From positions 127,119 through 191,118 of the forward strand of contig PDHQ01000046.1 of assembly GCA_003339415.1 (NCBI GenBank): 64,000 bases of DNA. Reading direction: 5' to 3'. Below the pieces are notes generated by a model that made no database searches, had not been told where the DNA came from, and was given only the letters and a program-made list of their open reading frames with translations. Origin of the DNA: Ophiocordyceps camponoti-saundersi (nom. inval.). Its lineage: Eukaryota > Ascomycota > Sordariomycetes > Hypocreales > Ophiocordycipitaceae. The translations under genes were made by a program, and so were the position numbers. Shown here piece after piece: positions 35,001-47,885 of the stretch. Positions within the stretch are counted from its first letter, which is position 1. Each line of letters begins with the position of its first letter.

Positions 35001-38000
35001 AATTCCAGTCTTCTATGCTTGATATTCATCTCATTCAAGCAGAAACCTTCAACGTCGATGATGAGCTCCTGACGCAGATTCTCTCCGATCCGCAGCAATC
35101 ATTCATCTTGGTTGAAGCGTCCATCAACATCTACAACAACGCCAACCTCTTGAGAGACTCAAGGCAGACTCTTCAAGGGATCATGCACGTTAGATGGAAG
35201 CATACACTTCATCGTGCGCTTCCGATCTTTGTCAAGGCGATTAAGAAAGGTTGGGGAGACGAAAGTCTCAACCTAGCCATCAAACGCTGCTGGCCGGCCT
35301 TCACTCCCGAGGTGAAATGGCGTCTTGTTCCCTCGACCTATCACTGGTTCGAGACGACTTCTTCGCAACTCAAAGTTCACCTCGATCTCCTCACCGGACA
35401 GCTTCTGGTCGATGGCCGACCTCTATCGCGTCTTCCACGTGGATATGAGGCTCATGATGATTACCAGAGGTTATTCGGAAGCTCTGTCTTGGACGTCATG
35501 CCAAGCCCTTTGCCTGGCTTGCACTTCTGCAGCATCACAACCTTTGAAGACTACAAGGTTCATTTCGGAATGCAAAACACTTCTGGCAGTGCGACGGGCA
35601 ATGACGATTTGTTGGTACGCTTGGAGAAGGATGGGACGTCTCTCGAGCTTATCCCCCCTCGAGTCTTTTCTGGGGTGCTTCCCAACTGCTTCGTCGACGA
35701 ATTTGTGCATTGGTACCACTACGATTCGAAGACTGTAGAGTTGCGCCCCTTGGACGAGCCGTGGACTCATCGCGATAACAATTGGATCCTGAGCTCTCAC
35801 AACTCAAGCTGGAGGCTCACGCGCAGCCAAGACGTCTCGTTGATCTATCCTTGGAGCAGGTCGGCGAGGAAGATTTCGCAGATACTGTCTCCTCTCGAGT
35901 CGATCCTGGACCTGTTCATGTATTTCGACAGGAAAGCCAAGACCCTTTCCATGGAACTTCCGCGTCTGCAACTTGGCTTTCAGCTCCGAGAAGGAGAATC
36001 AGCCATCACTTCGAGGCAGTTCCTAGGGATGCAGATAGACGCCGATCAGTCAATTGGGACACTTATAGGATTTAAGAGCAAGTTGATTTTACGGGATTCC
36101 AACGATGCGCAGAGCAGAAAGGTCATTATACCGCGAGGAACAGTCCAACACCACGGTCAACAATACGAATGCCACGGCAGGCATGTGAATGCTTCTGTCA
36201 CCTATGGAACCGCCAAGCGGGTGGAAGTTTATCAGATCGACAATCTGCTGCATCAGTTGAAGGACAATGGCAAAGTAGAGAGCAAGCTCTTCCTCGCCTA
36301 CCTCCACGCACTCACGTCTCACTGCGTTCCGGACATGTTCACCGGCCTGACGGGCACCGAAAAGGCTCTGGAGATACTTCAGTCAGCTTCAGTCCGTTCC
36401 ATCAGCTGCTTAAGTGAGGCTGCTCTGGAGACGCTCCAGCAAATTGCCTCTCTCACCCCCGGCCGCTCCTATTATCCCGAGTACGTAAAGGTGATGCAGA
36501 CCATCAAATGGTCGCCTCAACTCAGTTTTGCCGCTCAAGACTCTCGCTTCTACAAAGCTGTGCAGCAAATACTCGACAGAACCTCGACGATCAAGTTCCT
36601 CCACCCATCAAATGAGATGACACCATTTCGACTCAATCACGCCAAGATGCACCTTGTCGAGCGAGAAATTATACGGAATGCCGGCCGTTGCGTTTCAGGC
36701 TTCGGCGCTGAAGACTTCAACAAGAAAAGCGACCACTTCTATGATGCGAGAGATGGCGTAAAGCAGGCAAAGCGGACAAACCGCGTGAGGGACATCGTCT
36801 ACCGTGTCGACTGCGGCCTTGAGTTCTTGCCGGTTCCAGTCTCACAGAAACTGGTTGACCATCTTTACGGCCTGCTTTCGAGTGAGAAAGTCAAAGGGAG
36901 CATGCCTCTGGACCGGAAGTTGGGGTACGATTCAAAATGGCTTCAAGATCCGACAACGTTTTTGTCCTCTCTTTGGTGCCCTCTGCAGTTCGCTCTCCTG
37001 CATGACCGATCCTCCCTGGGCAAATATGACACGATGATATGGCTGGCAACGCTGTCTTATGCGGAGAATTACGACGCACAGCTTACGCAGGCCCTCATGA
37101 TGCTTTTCTTGTCCAACTGGGTGTCTTTAATTGCCATACCCCCGGGGACTGGTTTCGACTTGGCCCAAGGTTACACTGACAGTGTCGTGAAAGCTGGGCT
37201 CTTGTACCCGAGCCATATGGCTACTATTACTTTCGATCGCTGTCCACAGCGATTTTATCCGGCTCTTCCTGGCGAGACAGCCAAACAAACTAACGCAAGA
37301 CGAAGGAGGGAACACGAGAGAAATGGAAACCAAGCTGCCAACGATTTCCGGGATCAGGTTTTCCAGCAGTGGCCGTGTGCTATTCCTCATCAGCCACAGT
37401 GTGATTCTTCTGTAAGAACCTACATCGACGTTCGCAGGGCGATTGAGAATATTGCACCAAAGTGGAGAGTCTGGCACAACAACCTCCTATTCAGAAACCA
37501 CCTACAGTCATTCGTTGACCGACTGTGCAAAGTTCCGGTCAAGCCTTTCCTCGCCCCAAACGTGTTTGAACCTGCCCGGTCGTCACCGATAAGCCGTCAA
37601 GGATTCGAGTCAATCGAGGATGCGTTCGCCAATCCGCCAGCAGTCATCGCCTCATCGTCTTCTCAGCTGGGTCGCTTTGTGAAAACACAACCACAGACAC
37701 TGGAAGATCCTCGCGAGAAGCTATCTCAGCTGATCAGTTCCTTGAGCTTGGACTTCAGCTCGACCTATGAGAAGCAGTACCTCAGAGAGCTGAAGGACAG
37801 CATTTCGAGTCTGGATCGCTTCAAGATCACGCGTTTCGACAAGGATGAGGACGCTTTGCACGAGCGGACCATGTCTCTGCAGGAGAACCTAGAGCTATGC
37901 GAGGGACGCGTGATGGAACTATATCACTCGTTATCCGACACCATCAAGTCGTCTCCTAGCTCTGATGGCGCATCGCGAACGATTCGCGCTATTTTGGTCA

Positions 38001-41000
38001 AAGCAGGATGCTTTCCAAGGGTGTGTCCGATCCTCTTTCTGAAGAACCTGAGACATGCTTCCTTCAACCGCCTCTCAAGTTCCTGGAGAGATGCTATCAT
38101 AGCGTATGGCGTTGCCATCACCCTCACTCAGCAAGCCCGCCGCTTGGTGAAGCTTCAGGACAACGAAGGCGATCTGGACAGAGAGCTTGAGAACACGGGT
38201 CGTCAGGGATGGGACCCTCACAAGTATCCGGAATGGCTTCTTCTGGAATGTGAGAGCGAACTCATGATTCGACAAGTTCAGACTCAAATCGCTCAACAGA
38301 TGATCGAGCCACCGGACAATCGAAACGCCGTGATGCAGCTCAACATGGGAGAAGGCAAATCCTCTGTCATCATCCCTATCGTCTCGGTGGCTCTCAGCAA
38401 TGGCTCGCAACTCGTTCGTGTCGTCGTGGCAAAGCCTCAGGCGAAGCAGATGTACCAGATCCTAGTATCCAAGCTTGCCGGCCTGCTGGATCGCCCTGTC
38501 TATCAAATGCCATTCTCCAGAGCAATTCGAATGGATGCCGAAAAGGCTAAGGCGGTTCGAGATTTGGCGGAGCGTTGCATTAGCGAAGGTGGTGTTATGA
38601 TGGTCCAGCCGGAACACCTTTTGTCTTTCCAGCTCATGGGACTCGAATGCCAGAACGACCGGGAAGACGAGCTCGCTTCTCATCTTCTGGATACCCTGCG
38701 CTTCTTTGACAATTCTGCAAGAGACCTGGTTGATGAGAGCGACGAGAACTTCAGCGTCAAGTTCGAGCTGGTGTACACCATTGGATTGCAGCAGCCCATC
38801 GACTACAGCCCAGATCGGTGGGCAATAATCCAGGAAGCGCTGAGATTGGTTGCCGAGTTCTCTATCCTGGCAAAGGACGAGTTTCCACACTCCATCGATC
38901 TCGATAATCAACATGTCGGGAGATTTCCGAGGGTACGCATTCTACGCGTTGATGCTCAAGATGCCATCTTCAGCCGAGTAGCTGCCTCCATCTGCAGCAC
39001 GGGACTGAGCGGCTTCCCTATAGCTCGCCAGCCTAGAAACGTGAGAGAGGCGGTCCAGAAATACATCACCAAACTTCTTCTATCATCCGAGGAGATCCGT
39101 GCTGTTGAGAAGTCCAACTTCTGGGATGACACAACCATGAAAACTGTCCTCTTACTCAGAGGTCTCTTTGCTTGTGGAATCCTGGCTTTTGCTTTGGGAC
39201 AGAAACGCTGGAGAGTCAACTACGGCATCGACGACACGAGGGAGAGGAAGACGAGACTCGCCGTGCCGTTCCGCGCAAAAGACAGTCCTACGCCTCGCTC
39301 GGAATTCAGTCACCCGGACGTCGTGATAGTGCTTACTTGCCTCAGCTACTACTACGGCGGCCTTCAAGAGGAAGACCTCTTTTCAATCTTGGAACAGCTC
39401 GTTCGGTCTGACAATCCAGAGGTCGAGTATCAAGACTGGGTCAAGACGGCTCCAGACATGCCCCAAGCTTACAGACAACTCAAGGGCGTCAATCTCCGCG
39501 ACCGGACTCATTGTGAGCTGCAGGTGTTTCCGCACCTCCGCTATTCTAAGGGTGCCATCGACTACTTTCTGAGCAAGATGGTCTTTGCCAAGGAATCGAG
39601 AGAATTCCCCCATAAGCTCTCCGTCTCGGGGTGGGACCTGGGCAAAGTCAAGACGAACCCGATGACAGGCTTCAGTGGTACCAACGACTCCAGATATGTG
39701 TTGCCCCTGGACGTGACGCAGCTTGAACTCCCTGAGCAGAATCACACGAACGCCCTGGTCCTGGAACATTTGCTCCGTCCTGAGAATAGCATCGAGCTGG
39801 TACCGCAGCAAGGCGGCAGATCTGCGTTTGACAGCGAGACGCTCCTCGCTATGATGGCGCAGATGACAGAAAACACACGTGTCGTGCTCGACGTCGGCGC
39901 TCAGATCATAGACTTGAGCAACCGGGAATTCGCTGAACAATGGCTGCACCAACACATGGATGATGACAGCACACAGGCGGTTGTGTTCTTCAGTGATTTT
40001 GACGAGCTCTTGGTGCTGGATAAGTCTGGATATGTTGAAGAGCTTCAGGTCTCGCCGTTTGCAACGCAGCTGAATCAGTGTCTCGTCTTCCTCGACGAGG
40101 CACACACGAGAGGCACGGATCTCAAACTTCCGGCCAACTACCGAGCTGCAGTGACATTGGGCGCAAACTCAACGAAAGACAGGCTTGTCCAAGCATGCAT
40201 GCGGATGCGGAAATTGGGCAAGGGACAGAGCGTCGTCTTCTGCGTTCCTTGGGAGGTCGAGCACAAGATTCTCGAGCAGCAGGGTCGACAGCCTCCCCTG
40301 ACCGTCTCTGACGTCCTCTGCTGGGCCATTGGGGAGACTTTACTTGATCTACGACGCACCATTCCCCTATGGCTGACTCAGGGCAGTCGTTTTTACATAC
40401 AAAAGGCTCACTGGGATGCCTATCCAAGAGATGCGGTTTTCAGCCAGAGCAGAGTGCAGTGGGCGAAGGCTTTCCGAGAGACAGAAGCACAGACCTTGAA
40501 CGATCATTATCAGCCGGGAAAAGCCCATAGAAGTCTCGACTCTCTGATTCAACCGGTCGAAGAGAAGACTCGTGAGCTGCTTCGAAAACGTTGTGAAGAC
40601 TTTGGCCTCGTCCAGTTGCAGCGAGCCGCCGCGCTGCAGGAGGAACAGGAGCGCGAGCTCTCACCCGAAGTCGAGCGCACCCAACAAGTCGAGCTACCGC
40701 CACCGGTAATGGCCGCAACCCACGCAGTAGTCCCCGACGTCCGGAAATTCGTTCTCAAAGGCAGGATCCCTGAACGCCCAGTCGGAATGAAGCCTGCGTT
40801 TCAAGCTCTCGGCGGCACGTCCGCCGCTGAGTATCTTGACGTGACCGAGTTCCCCTGTCTTGTCTGGGTCACCAATGACTTTTCCAAAACTATTGAGATA
40901 ACTCAGGAGAACGACAGTCATTCGGACTCGTTTCAGCGTGGCGTGCAGTGGGTGCTAACGAGCACCACACAAGATGGCGCCGTGCAGTTGCTACTTATTA

Positions 41001-41500
41001 GCTCGTATGAGGCGCAGGAACTTCTACCGACAATCGAGAAGTCAGATAGCGTCACGTTGCACGTGTACTCACCCCGGAAAAGTCTGGAGATGCCGTCTCT
41101 GGATCAGCTTACCTTGTACACGGTTCCTCAGAGAACCGATAAGCTAGTCATCCCGAAAGAGATCATCACCCAACTCAATCTCTTTGCTGGACAGCTGTAC
41201 CTCTCGTCCTGGAGGGATTACATCTCCATCTGCGACTCATTGGGACTCGCTTGGACGGTCTTTCCTGATGATTCCGTCGAGCTCGGTCCTGATGGCTTCA
41301 TCCCTCGGGCTTCCAAGGACGGCGGCACGTTGATTAACAAGTCTGGATTTACGAAAAGCCCCGTCAAGTTCTTGAAAGCCTTCATGACTAGCATACGTCA
41401 AAATTGCGAGAGTATCGAGAGGACGCACATGGGTAAGATTCTGGATGGCGTTCTCTTGAAGCGTGACGACTTCGAGGAGTTGGGAGAAGGGGAAGAGTGA
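32059..41500 (+). CDS. Giant DUF6606/DUF3638/DUF3645 protein
   Basis: Two exons, 32059-32347 and 32415-41500, giving 3,124 residues. The acceptor is an AG-CAG-AG tandem, so using the first AG (exon from 32412) adds one residue. The N-terminus has FFINHLFLPPKLPG, the start of the DUF6606 family. Near residue 2072 is NMGEGKSSVIIP, a Walker A-like loop in the DUF3638 region, followed by VVVAKPQAKQMYQIL and VQPEHLLSFQ. Near residue 2656 is FLDEAHTRGTDLKLP, a DEAH-like motif in the DUF3645 region, then a RMRKLGKGQSVVF segment. Large fungal proteins of this type are widespread, and some are automatically named ubiquitinyl hydrolases. I see a possible nucleoside-triphosphatase pair of motifs but no basis for a specific substrate. 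No signal peptide or clear membrane segment is visible. Confidence 0.88.
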
Positions 41501-42756
41501 TGGAGAAATGGACGAGATGCGGTGATGATAGCATGGGAAGGAAACTCACGGCCGGCAAGAAGTTTTGTTTTAGATATTGAGTCGTAATGTCATTGATATT
41601 TGAGGAGTTGTAAAACTTCCCAATCACACGACAAGCTCGTGAGGAAAAGTTGATATCTTCCCAGCGAAAGGGTTATATAGGACACTGGATGATGTATGTA
41701 TACATATAGAGTTGATAGACGACTCTACTTACGGATGTCTAAGGGGGGAAGCATCTTCAGTATTAGTGCAAATGCAGAGAGATTCCCACGACCTTGGTCA
41801 ACTCGGATTGTAACCGTAAATAAGGATAAGAGAACAGATTTGGCTTGGCTAGTTGATAATCTTCGCCGCGCTGCTTGCGGGTGAAGGCATCAGAAGAAGC
41901 TTTCTGAGCTCTGATACAGTTGTTCCTTTATGTTTCTCACCTTGGATATAGTCTCCCTCACTGCATGTCTATATATACATATGTACGTGTGTCTCTCTAT
42001 GACAGGTACCTAGCTATCCTAATATGAGATCCAAAAGGGTTGCTTGTTACATCATTCGCCTCATGAAATTGTTCCTGGTAGAAGGGAATAGGCCGCGGAC
42101 GGTTGGTGGTGTGTGCCTTTGTCAGCTGCTGTCGTTGATGTTGTCGACAGCACGTGACGAGCACTAGGAAAGCAACGTCGCGACTTCGCCCCAGGCTACA
42201 GGATATCTTTGGGAGTTTTGAAAGCTTTCAGAGCAGATACTTAGCATTCACAATTCTGACTTTGGTAATCACTCATCAGCATCGCCAACGAGCTACAAGC
42301 AATAAAGGCCCTGCTTTATCCGCAGCATAATCACAAAAACAGTAGACAGCAGTAGTATAGGGTAGGCCAGTAGGGTCACTGAACAGTGCCAAGAACCTTG
42401 GCCTAAGCCACAGATACGTACACCCCCCGCCTCTATCTCCGCAATCTTACCCATCATCACCAGCCTTCCCTGCTTGCTCGGTCGGCTGGCCCTATCCGAC
42501 GACGTCTGTCCTTCGCCTCGTCGCCGCGTCATCAAAGAAGGCAAGGGAAAAGACGCTCCAAGCTCGAAATCGAAGGCACCTGCCTCTCGCGTCGGCTACG
42601 TCATCGTCACCATCGTGCCCTCACGCTTCGCCTCCCCAGAGGATGGCGATACGGCTCGACGCAGCTCGCGCACCTTGACCCGACCGACTTCCCTTCAACC
42701 CTGCGAAACTCACCTTACATACGTACATACATACACGCACAAATACATCCGTCATC
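41501..42756. other. Intergenic, DUF3638 gene to SNX41
   Basis: 1.26 kb with no supported gene. It includes ATAC/TATG repeats near 41692-41706 and 42720-42735. The 300 bp before SNX41 are pyrimidine rich, probably the promoter and leader. Confidence 0.6.
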
Positions 42757-44841
42757 ATGTGGAACGACGAGGACAATAATCCTTACGGCACGACTTTCGA
42801 TCGTCGTGATTCGCAAACTTCCTCCTCTGCCAATCCGACTTCGCCCACCTCTCACGACTGTAAGTTCGGCCTGGAATCTTGGTTTCTTCACTGTTGACTA
42901 GGGTGTAGACCGTCCATTTGACGCTCTTCATACCCCGACTTCAGATAGCGACGATGATCATACAACCTTTCGCAACAGTGCTGTCCACGAGGAACCGCAT
43001 GAGAGAACCGCGGCCCAGGATCCTCCTCCCAAACGCAAGCCTGGCGGCTATAACAGCCGCATAGAGCAGATACTGTACGAAAACCCGGATATGCCCATCA
43101 TCATCACCGACGCCGGTAAAAGCATGGAAAGTGGTGGGAGGTATATAGTCTACACTATTCGAACTGGGGTGAGCATTCTCAAGCCTCATGTCGAACAACT
43201 CTCCCTAAACTGACTTTCGTTCTAGGATCTCGAAGTACGCCGCCGCTACTCCGAATTCGCATCGCTGAGAGATGCCCTTACCCGCCTGCATCCGACGCTC
43301 ATCATCCCACCCATCCCCGAGAAGCACACAATGGCGGATTATGCGGCCAAGCCTACGAGCGCTAAACAGGATCAGCAGATAATCGATTTGCGGAAGCGCA
43401 TGTTGGCCGTCTTTCTCAACCGATGCCGTCGAATGGACGACGTGCTGAACGATAATGTGTGGTGGCGATTTCTCGACCCTAACGCGAGCTGGGTATGACC
43501 ATCTCCCCATGTCATTCATATCTGAATATTGCATACTGACGCGGGCGGTAGAACGAAGTCTTGCACTCCCATCCCGTGGCCTCGATACCCAAATCAGTGC
43601 TCAAGGCACCGCCCCTGGACACGGCAAATCCCACTCCCGCTCACGCCTGGCTACCGGTGCCAGCGAGCTCGGCGAAGCTGAGGCAGACGGCGGGGACTAA
43701 CCACGACATAAGCTCTTCCGCCATTCAAGCTGGCATGCATTCCGTCGGGCGTCTGCCTCCGGCAAATAGCAACAGAGCGGAGCAAGATCTTGATACTCAC
43801 TTCATCGCATACGAGGCGTCGACCAAGGAACTGGAGCAACTACTGATGGGATCCATGGAAAAGGTCAACCGTCGAACCCTCAGCCACCTGTCGTCTCTTG
43901 CTACGGATCTGTGCGAACTGGGCTCGAGATACAACGCTTTCGCCTTGTCCGAGCAGGCGCCTTCGCTGGGGACCGCCATCGAACGGGTGGGCCAGGCCGC
44001 AGACTTGTCGTACATTGCCACCGAGGAGCTATCGGGGTCTTTAGGCGCTAGTTTCGCTGAGCCGATGCGGGAGAATGCGCAATTTACGGGAGTGGTCAAA
44101 AACGTGCTGCGATATCGCGTTCTCAAGCGAATACAACAGGACCTGACGACGGACGAGCTCAACAAGAAGAGAGCACTGCTGGACCAGCTGGAGCGCAGCG
44201 AATCAGAAGCCAGGCGCATCGAGCAGTACCTGTCCAGCAGTCAGCAGCTTTCCCCTCCACCCAAACGATCGGCGAGCGTGAAGGAGCCAGCGGCGCGGCG
44301 AGAAGGCGGTCAAGAAGACACGGAATCGATCGATTCGGATTTCCCCCCTGCTCACGGCGACTTTCCCTCGCCGCCGCCGTCGGCGAGCCAAGGATTGCCC
44401 GAGAGAAGTGGCAGCGTGTCCCACAGGAAGATTCCGAGTGGAAACTCCATAACCAATAAGATCTTCGGGCCCATCCGTCACGCGGTCCAGGGTGTGGTCG
44501 ACGTTGACCCCGAGCGGACACGTCGGGATACCATCGGAAAGACGAGGGAGTCCATCGGGCAACTGGAGCAGGCCCAGGTCGTGTCGGAGAGAGATGTCAA
44601 GGAGGCCAGTGCAAGCGTCCTCCAGGACATGAAGAGGTTTCAGAAGGATAAGGAAGACGACTTGAAGCGGTACATGGTAAGTGCCCTTGACAGTGTGGCA
44701 TGAAGCAGGCGGAACTATTACTGACTTTCTTCTTGTGTTCAACAGCTCGCTTACGCCAAGAGCCACATTGAATGGGCCAAGAAGAGCAAGCAGCAGTGGG
44801 AGGAGGCGCGGGCCGAGGTGGACAAGATAGATGAGACCTAG
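42757..44841 (+). CDS. SNX41: Sorting nexin Snx41
   Basis: Five exons: 42757-42859, 42909-43168, 43226-43492, 43552-44676 and 44746-44841, giving 616 residues. Snx41 is a PX-BAR-type sorting nexin that acts with Snx4 in retrieval from endosomes. The opening MWNDEDNNPYG is the known fungal start. The PX domain covers about residues 85-210 and includes the phosphoinositide-binding RRRYSEF (about 126-132), a PPIPEKH loop and FLNRC. The rest (about 290-616) is helical and coiled-coil like, with a Ser/Pro-rich loop near 430-480, and ends in a short helix on the last exon. Every junction keeps phase and restores conserved sequence (TIRTG-DLEVRRR, NASW-NEVLHSHP). Confidence 0.94.
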
Positions 44842-45660
44842 GGAAGTTGCCAGTGTGCAAATGTTGGCTCTCTACAACACTGAAGAAGAAGAAGAAGAAG
44901 ATGATGATGATGGTGATTATGATGGTGGTGATGATGGCTGCCACGTAGGTATCTGTCTCCGCGCAGGTGAGAGTGTATAGCTGGGTCATGCGGGAGATGG
45001 GGTGATATATGGATGGGTGGACTGGTGGTAGGAGGTAGGAGGTCGGCAGGTAGGTATAGAACAGAGCCGTTGCCTGATGGCGAAATCCGAACGATGTTTG
45101 AAGAGCGCGGCGAAGGTGTGAGACGCGTGTAAGACGCGTGAACATATGTACATATGTAAGACGCGTGTGAAGAAGATGAGCAGCGAACGCGATGGTTTGT
45201 ATATTATGCCTTGTTCCCTCCCTACGTATAGAAAGTACTTTGTTTGTATCTGTAGAGTGAGTGAGCTGTAGGGTGATGAGCTGGAGAGAAGCTGGAGAGA
45301 AGCTGCAAGGCTCGTGTCTCGGCGATCGGGGTAGGGTCAGGCAGGGTCTGAGTAGGACATGTGCGCCCGGGCTTATCGATAAGGAGACGAACGAGACTTG
45401 CGACAGGTTAGTAGCCTCATCCCCAAAAAACACCTTCACTGCCGAGTCAATAGCCTTTCATCATTCTGCATGGTTGAAGACTCTTCATCTGCTAGGCGAG
45501 TCACGAGTCCAGGGTTTTCTGGCACTCTCGATTCTGAATTCCTTCCAAAATCTCGCGCCATCAGATCTGCTGTCATCGCCCAAATCCACCCCTTCCCTCT
45601 CCCCCTTTGTCAGGCTTACGCGATCGCATCACTACCGTCATCCCCCTTCGAGGCCGTCCC
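44842..45660. other. Intergenic, SNX41 to capping enzyme
   Basis: 819 bp. A GAA then GAT repeat lies at 44881-44935. ACGCGTG and ACATATGT words recur around 45120-45170. Frames of 280-305 codons on both strands overlap here, but I see no family in them. Confidence 0.6.
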
Positions 45661-46909
45661 ATGGATCAGCTTGCGGACGGCCCCATCGGCTCCATCGCCG
45701 AGCCGGGGGTCAAGGCGGAAGGGCAGCTGCTGTACTCGATGCGCAAAGAGGTGGCCGACTTGCTGGGACGACACCAAACCAGCTTCCCCGGGGCACAGCC
45801 CGTCAGCTTTGCTCGGCAGCACCTGGAAGAGCTCACGAGACAAGAGTGCGCGACATGGTTCTGTTCGCTTCATGGCACATGTCTCTGATACAACGTCTTT
45901 TAGTTACTACGTGTGCGAGAAGTCGGACGGCATTCGATATCTCCTCTACTGCACCGAAGATGAGACTGGCGGAGAGGCGCATTACCTCATCGATCGCAAG
46001 AACGACTACTGGTTCATACCGAACCGAAACCTCCATTTTCCCATCATCAACGACCAGAGCGCATTCCACACGGCGACGCTCGTCGACGGTGAGCTCGTTT
46101 GGGACAGCTTGCCGAGCGGCAAGAAAGAGCCGCGGTTTCTTGTGTTTGACTGCCTCGTCATGGACGGACACAAGCTGATGGATCGGACCCTGGATAAGCG
46201 TCTGGCATATTTCAACGAACGGCTCTACACGCCCTATAAAAAGCTGTTTAGAGAGTTTCCCAACGAACTCCAGTTCCAGCCCTTCTTCGTCGACATGAAG
46301 CCCTTTCAGCTGGCTTACGGCATTGAGATGATGTTCAAGCAGGTCCTTCCCAGTCTCAAGCACGGCAACGATGGGCTCATATTTACCTGTCGCAACACGC
46401 CCTACAAGCATGGGACGGATCCGCACATTCTCAAGTGGAAGCCGCCAGAGGAAAACACGATTGATTTTCTGATGAAGTTCAATTTCCCCACGGTTGAGCC
46501 CACCGAGTTGGAAAGGCTAGAAGACGGCATAACGGAGCCCTTTGTCGACTACGACAGCGTCCCCCCTGCTGATCTGCTCATGTTTCTGGGAAACAGCGGC
46601 CAGGACAGGTACGAGACGTTTGCCAGCCTTCACATCACCGAGGATGAATGGGAAACTTTGAAGGGTCTCAACGATCCTCTTGATTATCGCATCGTCGAGT
46701 GCAACCTGGATGACCAAGGTCGATGGAGGCTGGTTCGCTTCCGAGACGACAAGAGCGAGCCAAATCACAAGAGTACCGTCCAGAGCGTGCTCGAGAGCAT
46801 CAGTGACCGTGTCTCGGACAACGATCTGTACCAGGCGGCGGGTCCCATCAGAGATAGTTGGAAAGCCCGTCAAGCTCGCACAGAGTCCGAAAGCAGGCGG
46901 GCTAGGTAG
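45661..46909 (+). CDS. CEG1: mRNA capping enzyme, guanylyltransferase subunit
   Basis: Two exons, 45661-45845 and 45904-46909, giving 396 residues. The enzyme transfers GMP from GTP to the diphosphate 5' end of nuclear pre-mRNA. The catalytic motif I is EKSDGIRY, with the nucleotidyl-accepting Lys at about residue 68. YLIDRKNDYW, then VDGELVWD (motif III), FLVFDCLVMDG (motif IIIa), NDGLIFTC (motif IV) and ILKWKPPEENTIDF (motif V) follow in order. A C-terminal OB-fold domain ends with a basic ARQARTESESRRAR tail. The N-terminus FPGAQPVSFARQHLEEL is typical. The intron joins LTRQD to YYVCEKSDG. No triphosphatase domain is attached, as expected for ascomycetes. Confidence 0.95.
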
Positions 46910-47101
46910 TGTCCGTGAGAGGGAAAGACGCAAGCAACCTTTGTGGGAGAGATGGTGGTGGGAGGGGGACCCGGTTCTCTGCATCCCGGTACCTACAAGC
47001 CTTGGACAAGTTGTCCGGGGAATACCAGGTTTCAGCTGGCGGTGTATTTTGTTCATGGATGGAGTGAAGGGGGGATGAAGAAAAGCGGCTGTCATCTCGG
47101 G

Positions 47102-47147
<46 letters not shown>

Positions 47148-47885
47148 AGGCGTCCGCAGCGGAATCAGGATATAGAGAGCGAGAGAGATGCTTGGGAAGG
47201 GAGGGGGGAAGGAGTTGTGCGTGACGGGAAAGGCAATGAGGCGTTTTAGATACAGCGCGTTTCTGGTCAGGGAGAGGGACTGCAATCTTTGTTTGCGAAC
47301 TGGTGTATTTTCTTTTTTTTTTTGGTTGTGTGACGAGGCATCTCTGTTGGTTGTAAAACATGGTTCGTTACTTGCTTCTCCTCTCGTTGCACGTTTCCTT
47401 CATTCCCTCAGTTTGCACACTTGGGGTTTCACCAACTTCGGTTGTCTTTCCTTGCTGCCACAGCCTTTTTTGTCTTTCTTTCTTCCCCTTTGTTGAGGAA
47501 CACGAGGCGGAAGGGAAACTCGAGCTTTTTCCCCCTTCTGCCTCCCGCTCTCCTCCCCCCCCCCTTTTTCTCCCTCTAAACTACGTCTCTTCAACTACGC
47601 CAGGCGAATCAAGGAGTGAAGACATGTGCTTCCTATTTTCTCTATGTAACTGTAGTTACAAAATCGGCCGTAGTCTCTCTCTCTCTCATATCAGACATGT
47701 TGCCCAATAATTACCATTAGACAAGGAAATAGAAAAGAAGGAAAGAAAAGAGAAGAAAAATCCATCAGGGCCAGATACAAATCATCCTCAAACCAACTTT
47801 CCCTACAGGCTTAGTGGGTGTTTGCAAAGACGGTGATGTTTCTCTCTTTCTCTTTATTTTCTCCCTTCGATATGTGGCCGGGCTC
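46910..47885. other. Convergent intergenic region
   Basis: 976 bp between the ends of the capping enzyme and the repeat surface protein gene. It contains the 42-base G run and pyrimidine-rich tracts. No gene seen. Confidence 0.6.
47105..47146. repeat. Homopolymer of 42 G
   Basis: An uninterrupted G run just downstream of the capping enzyme stop codon. The true length is uncertain because such runs are hard to sequence. Confidence 0.8.

Noticed and set aside
44597..45439. 280-codon minus frame overlapping the SNX41 end
   Set aside because: Begins in intergenic DNA and runs through the GAA/GAT repeat and the SNX41 last exons; no family resemblance.
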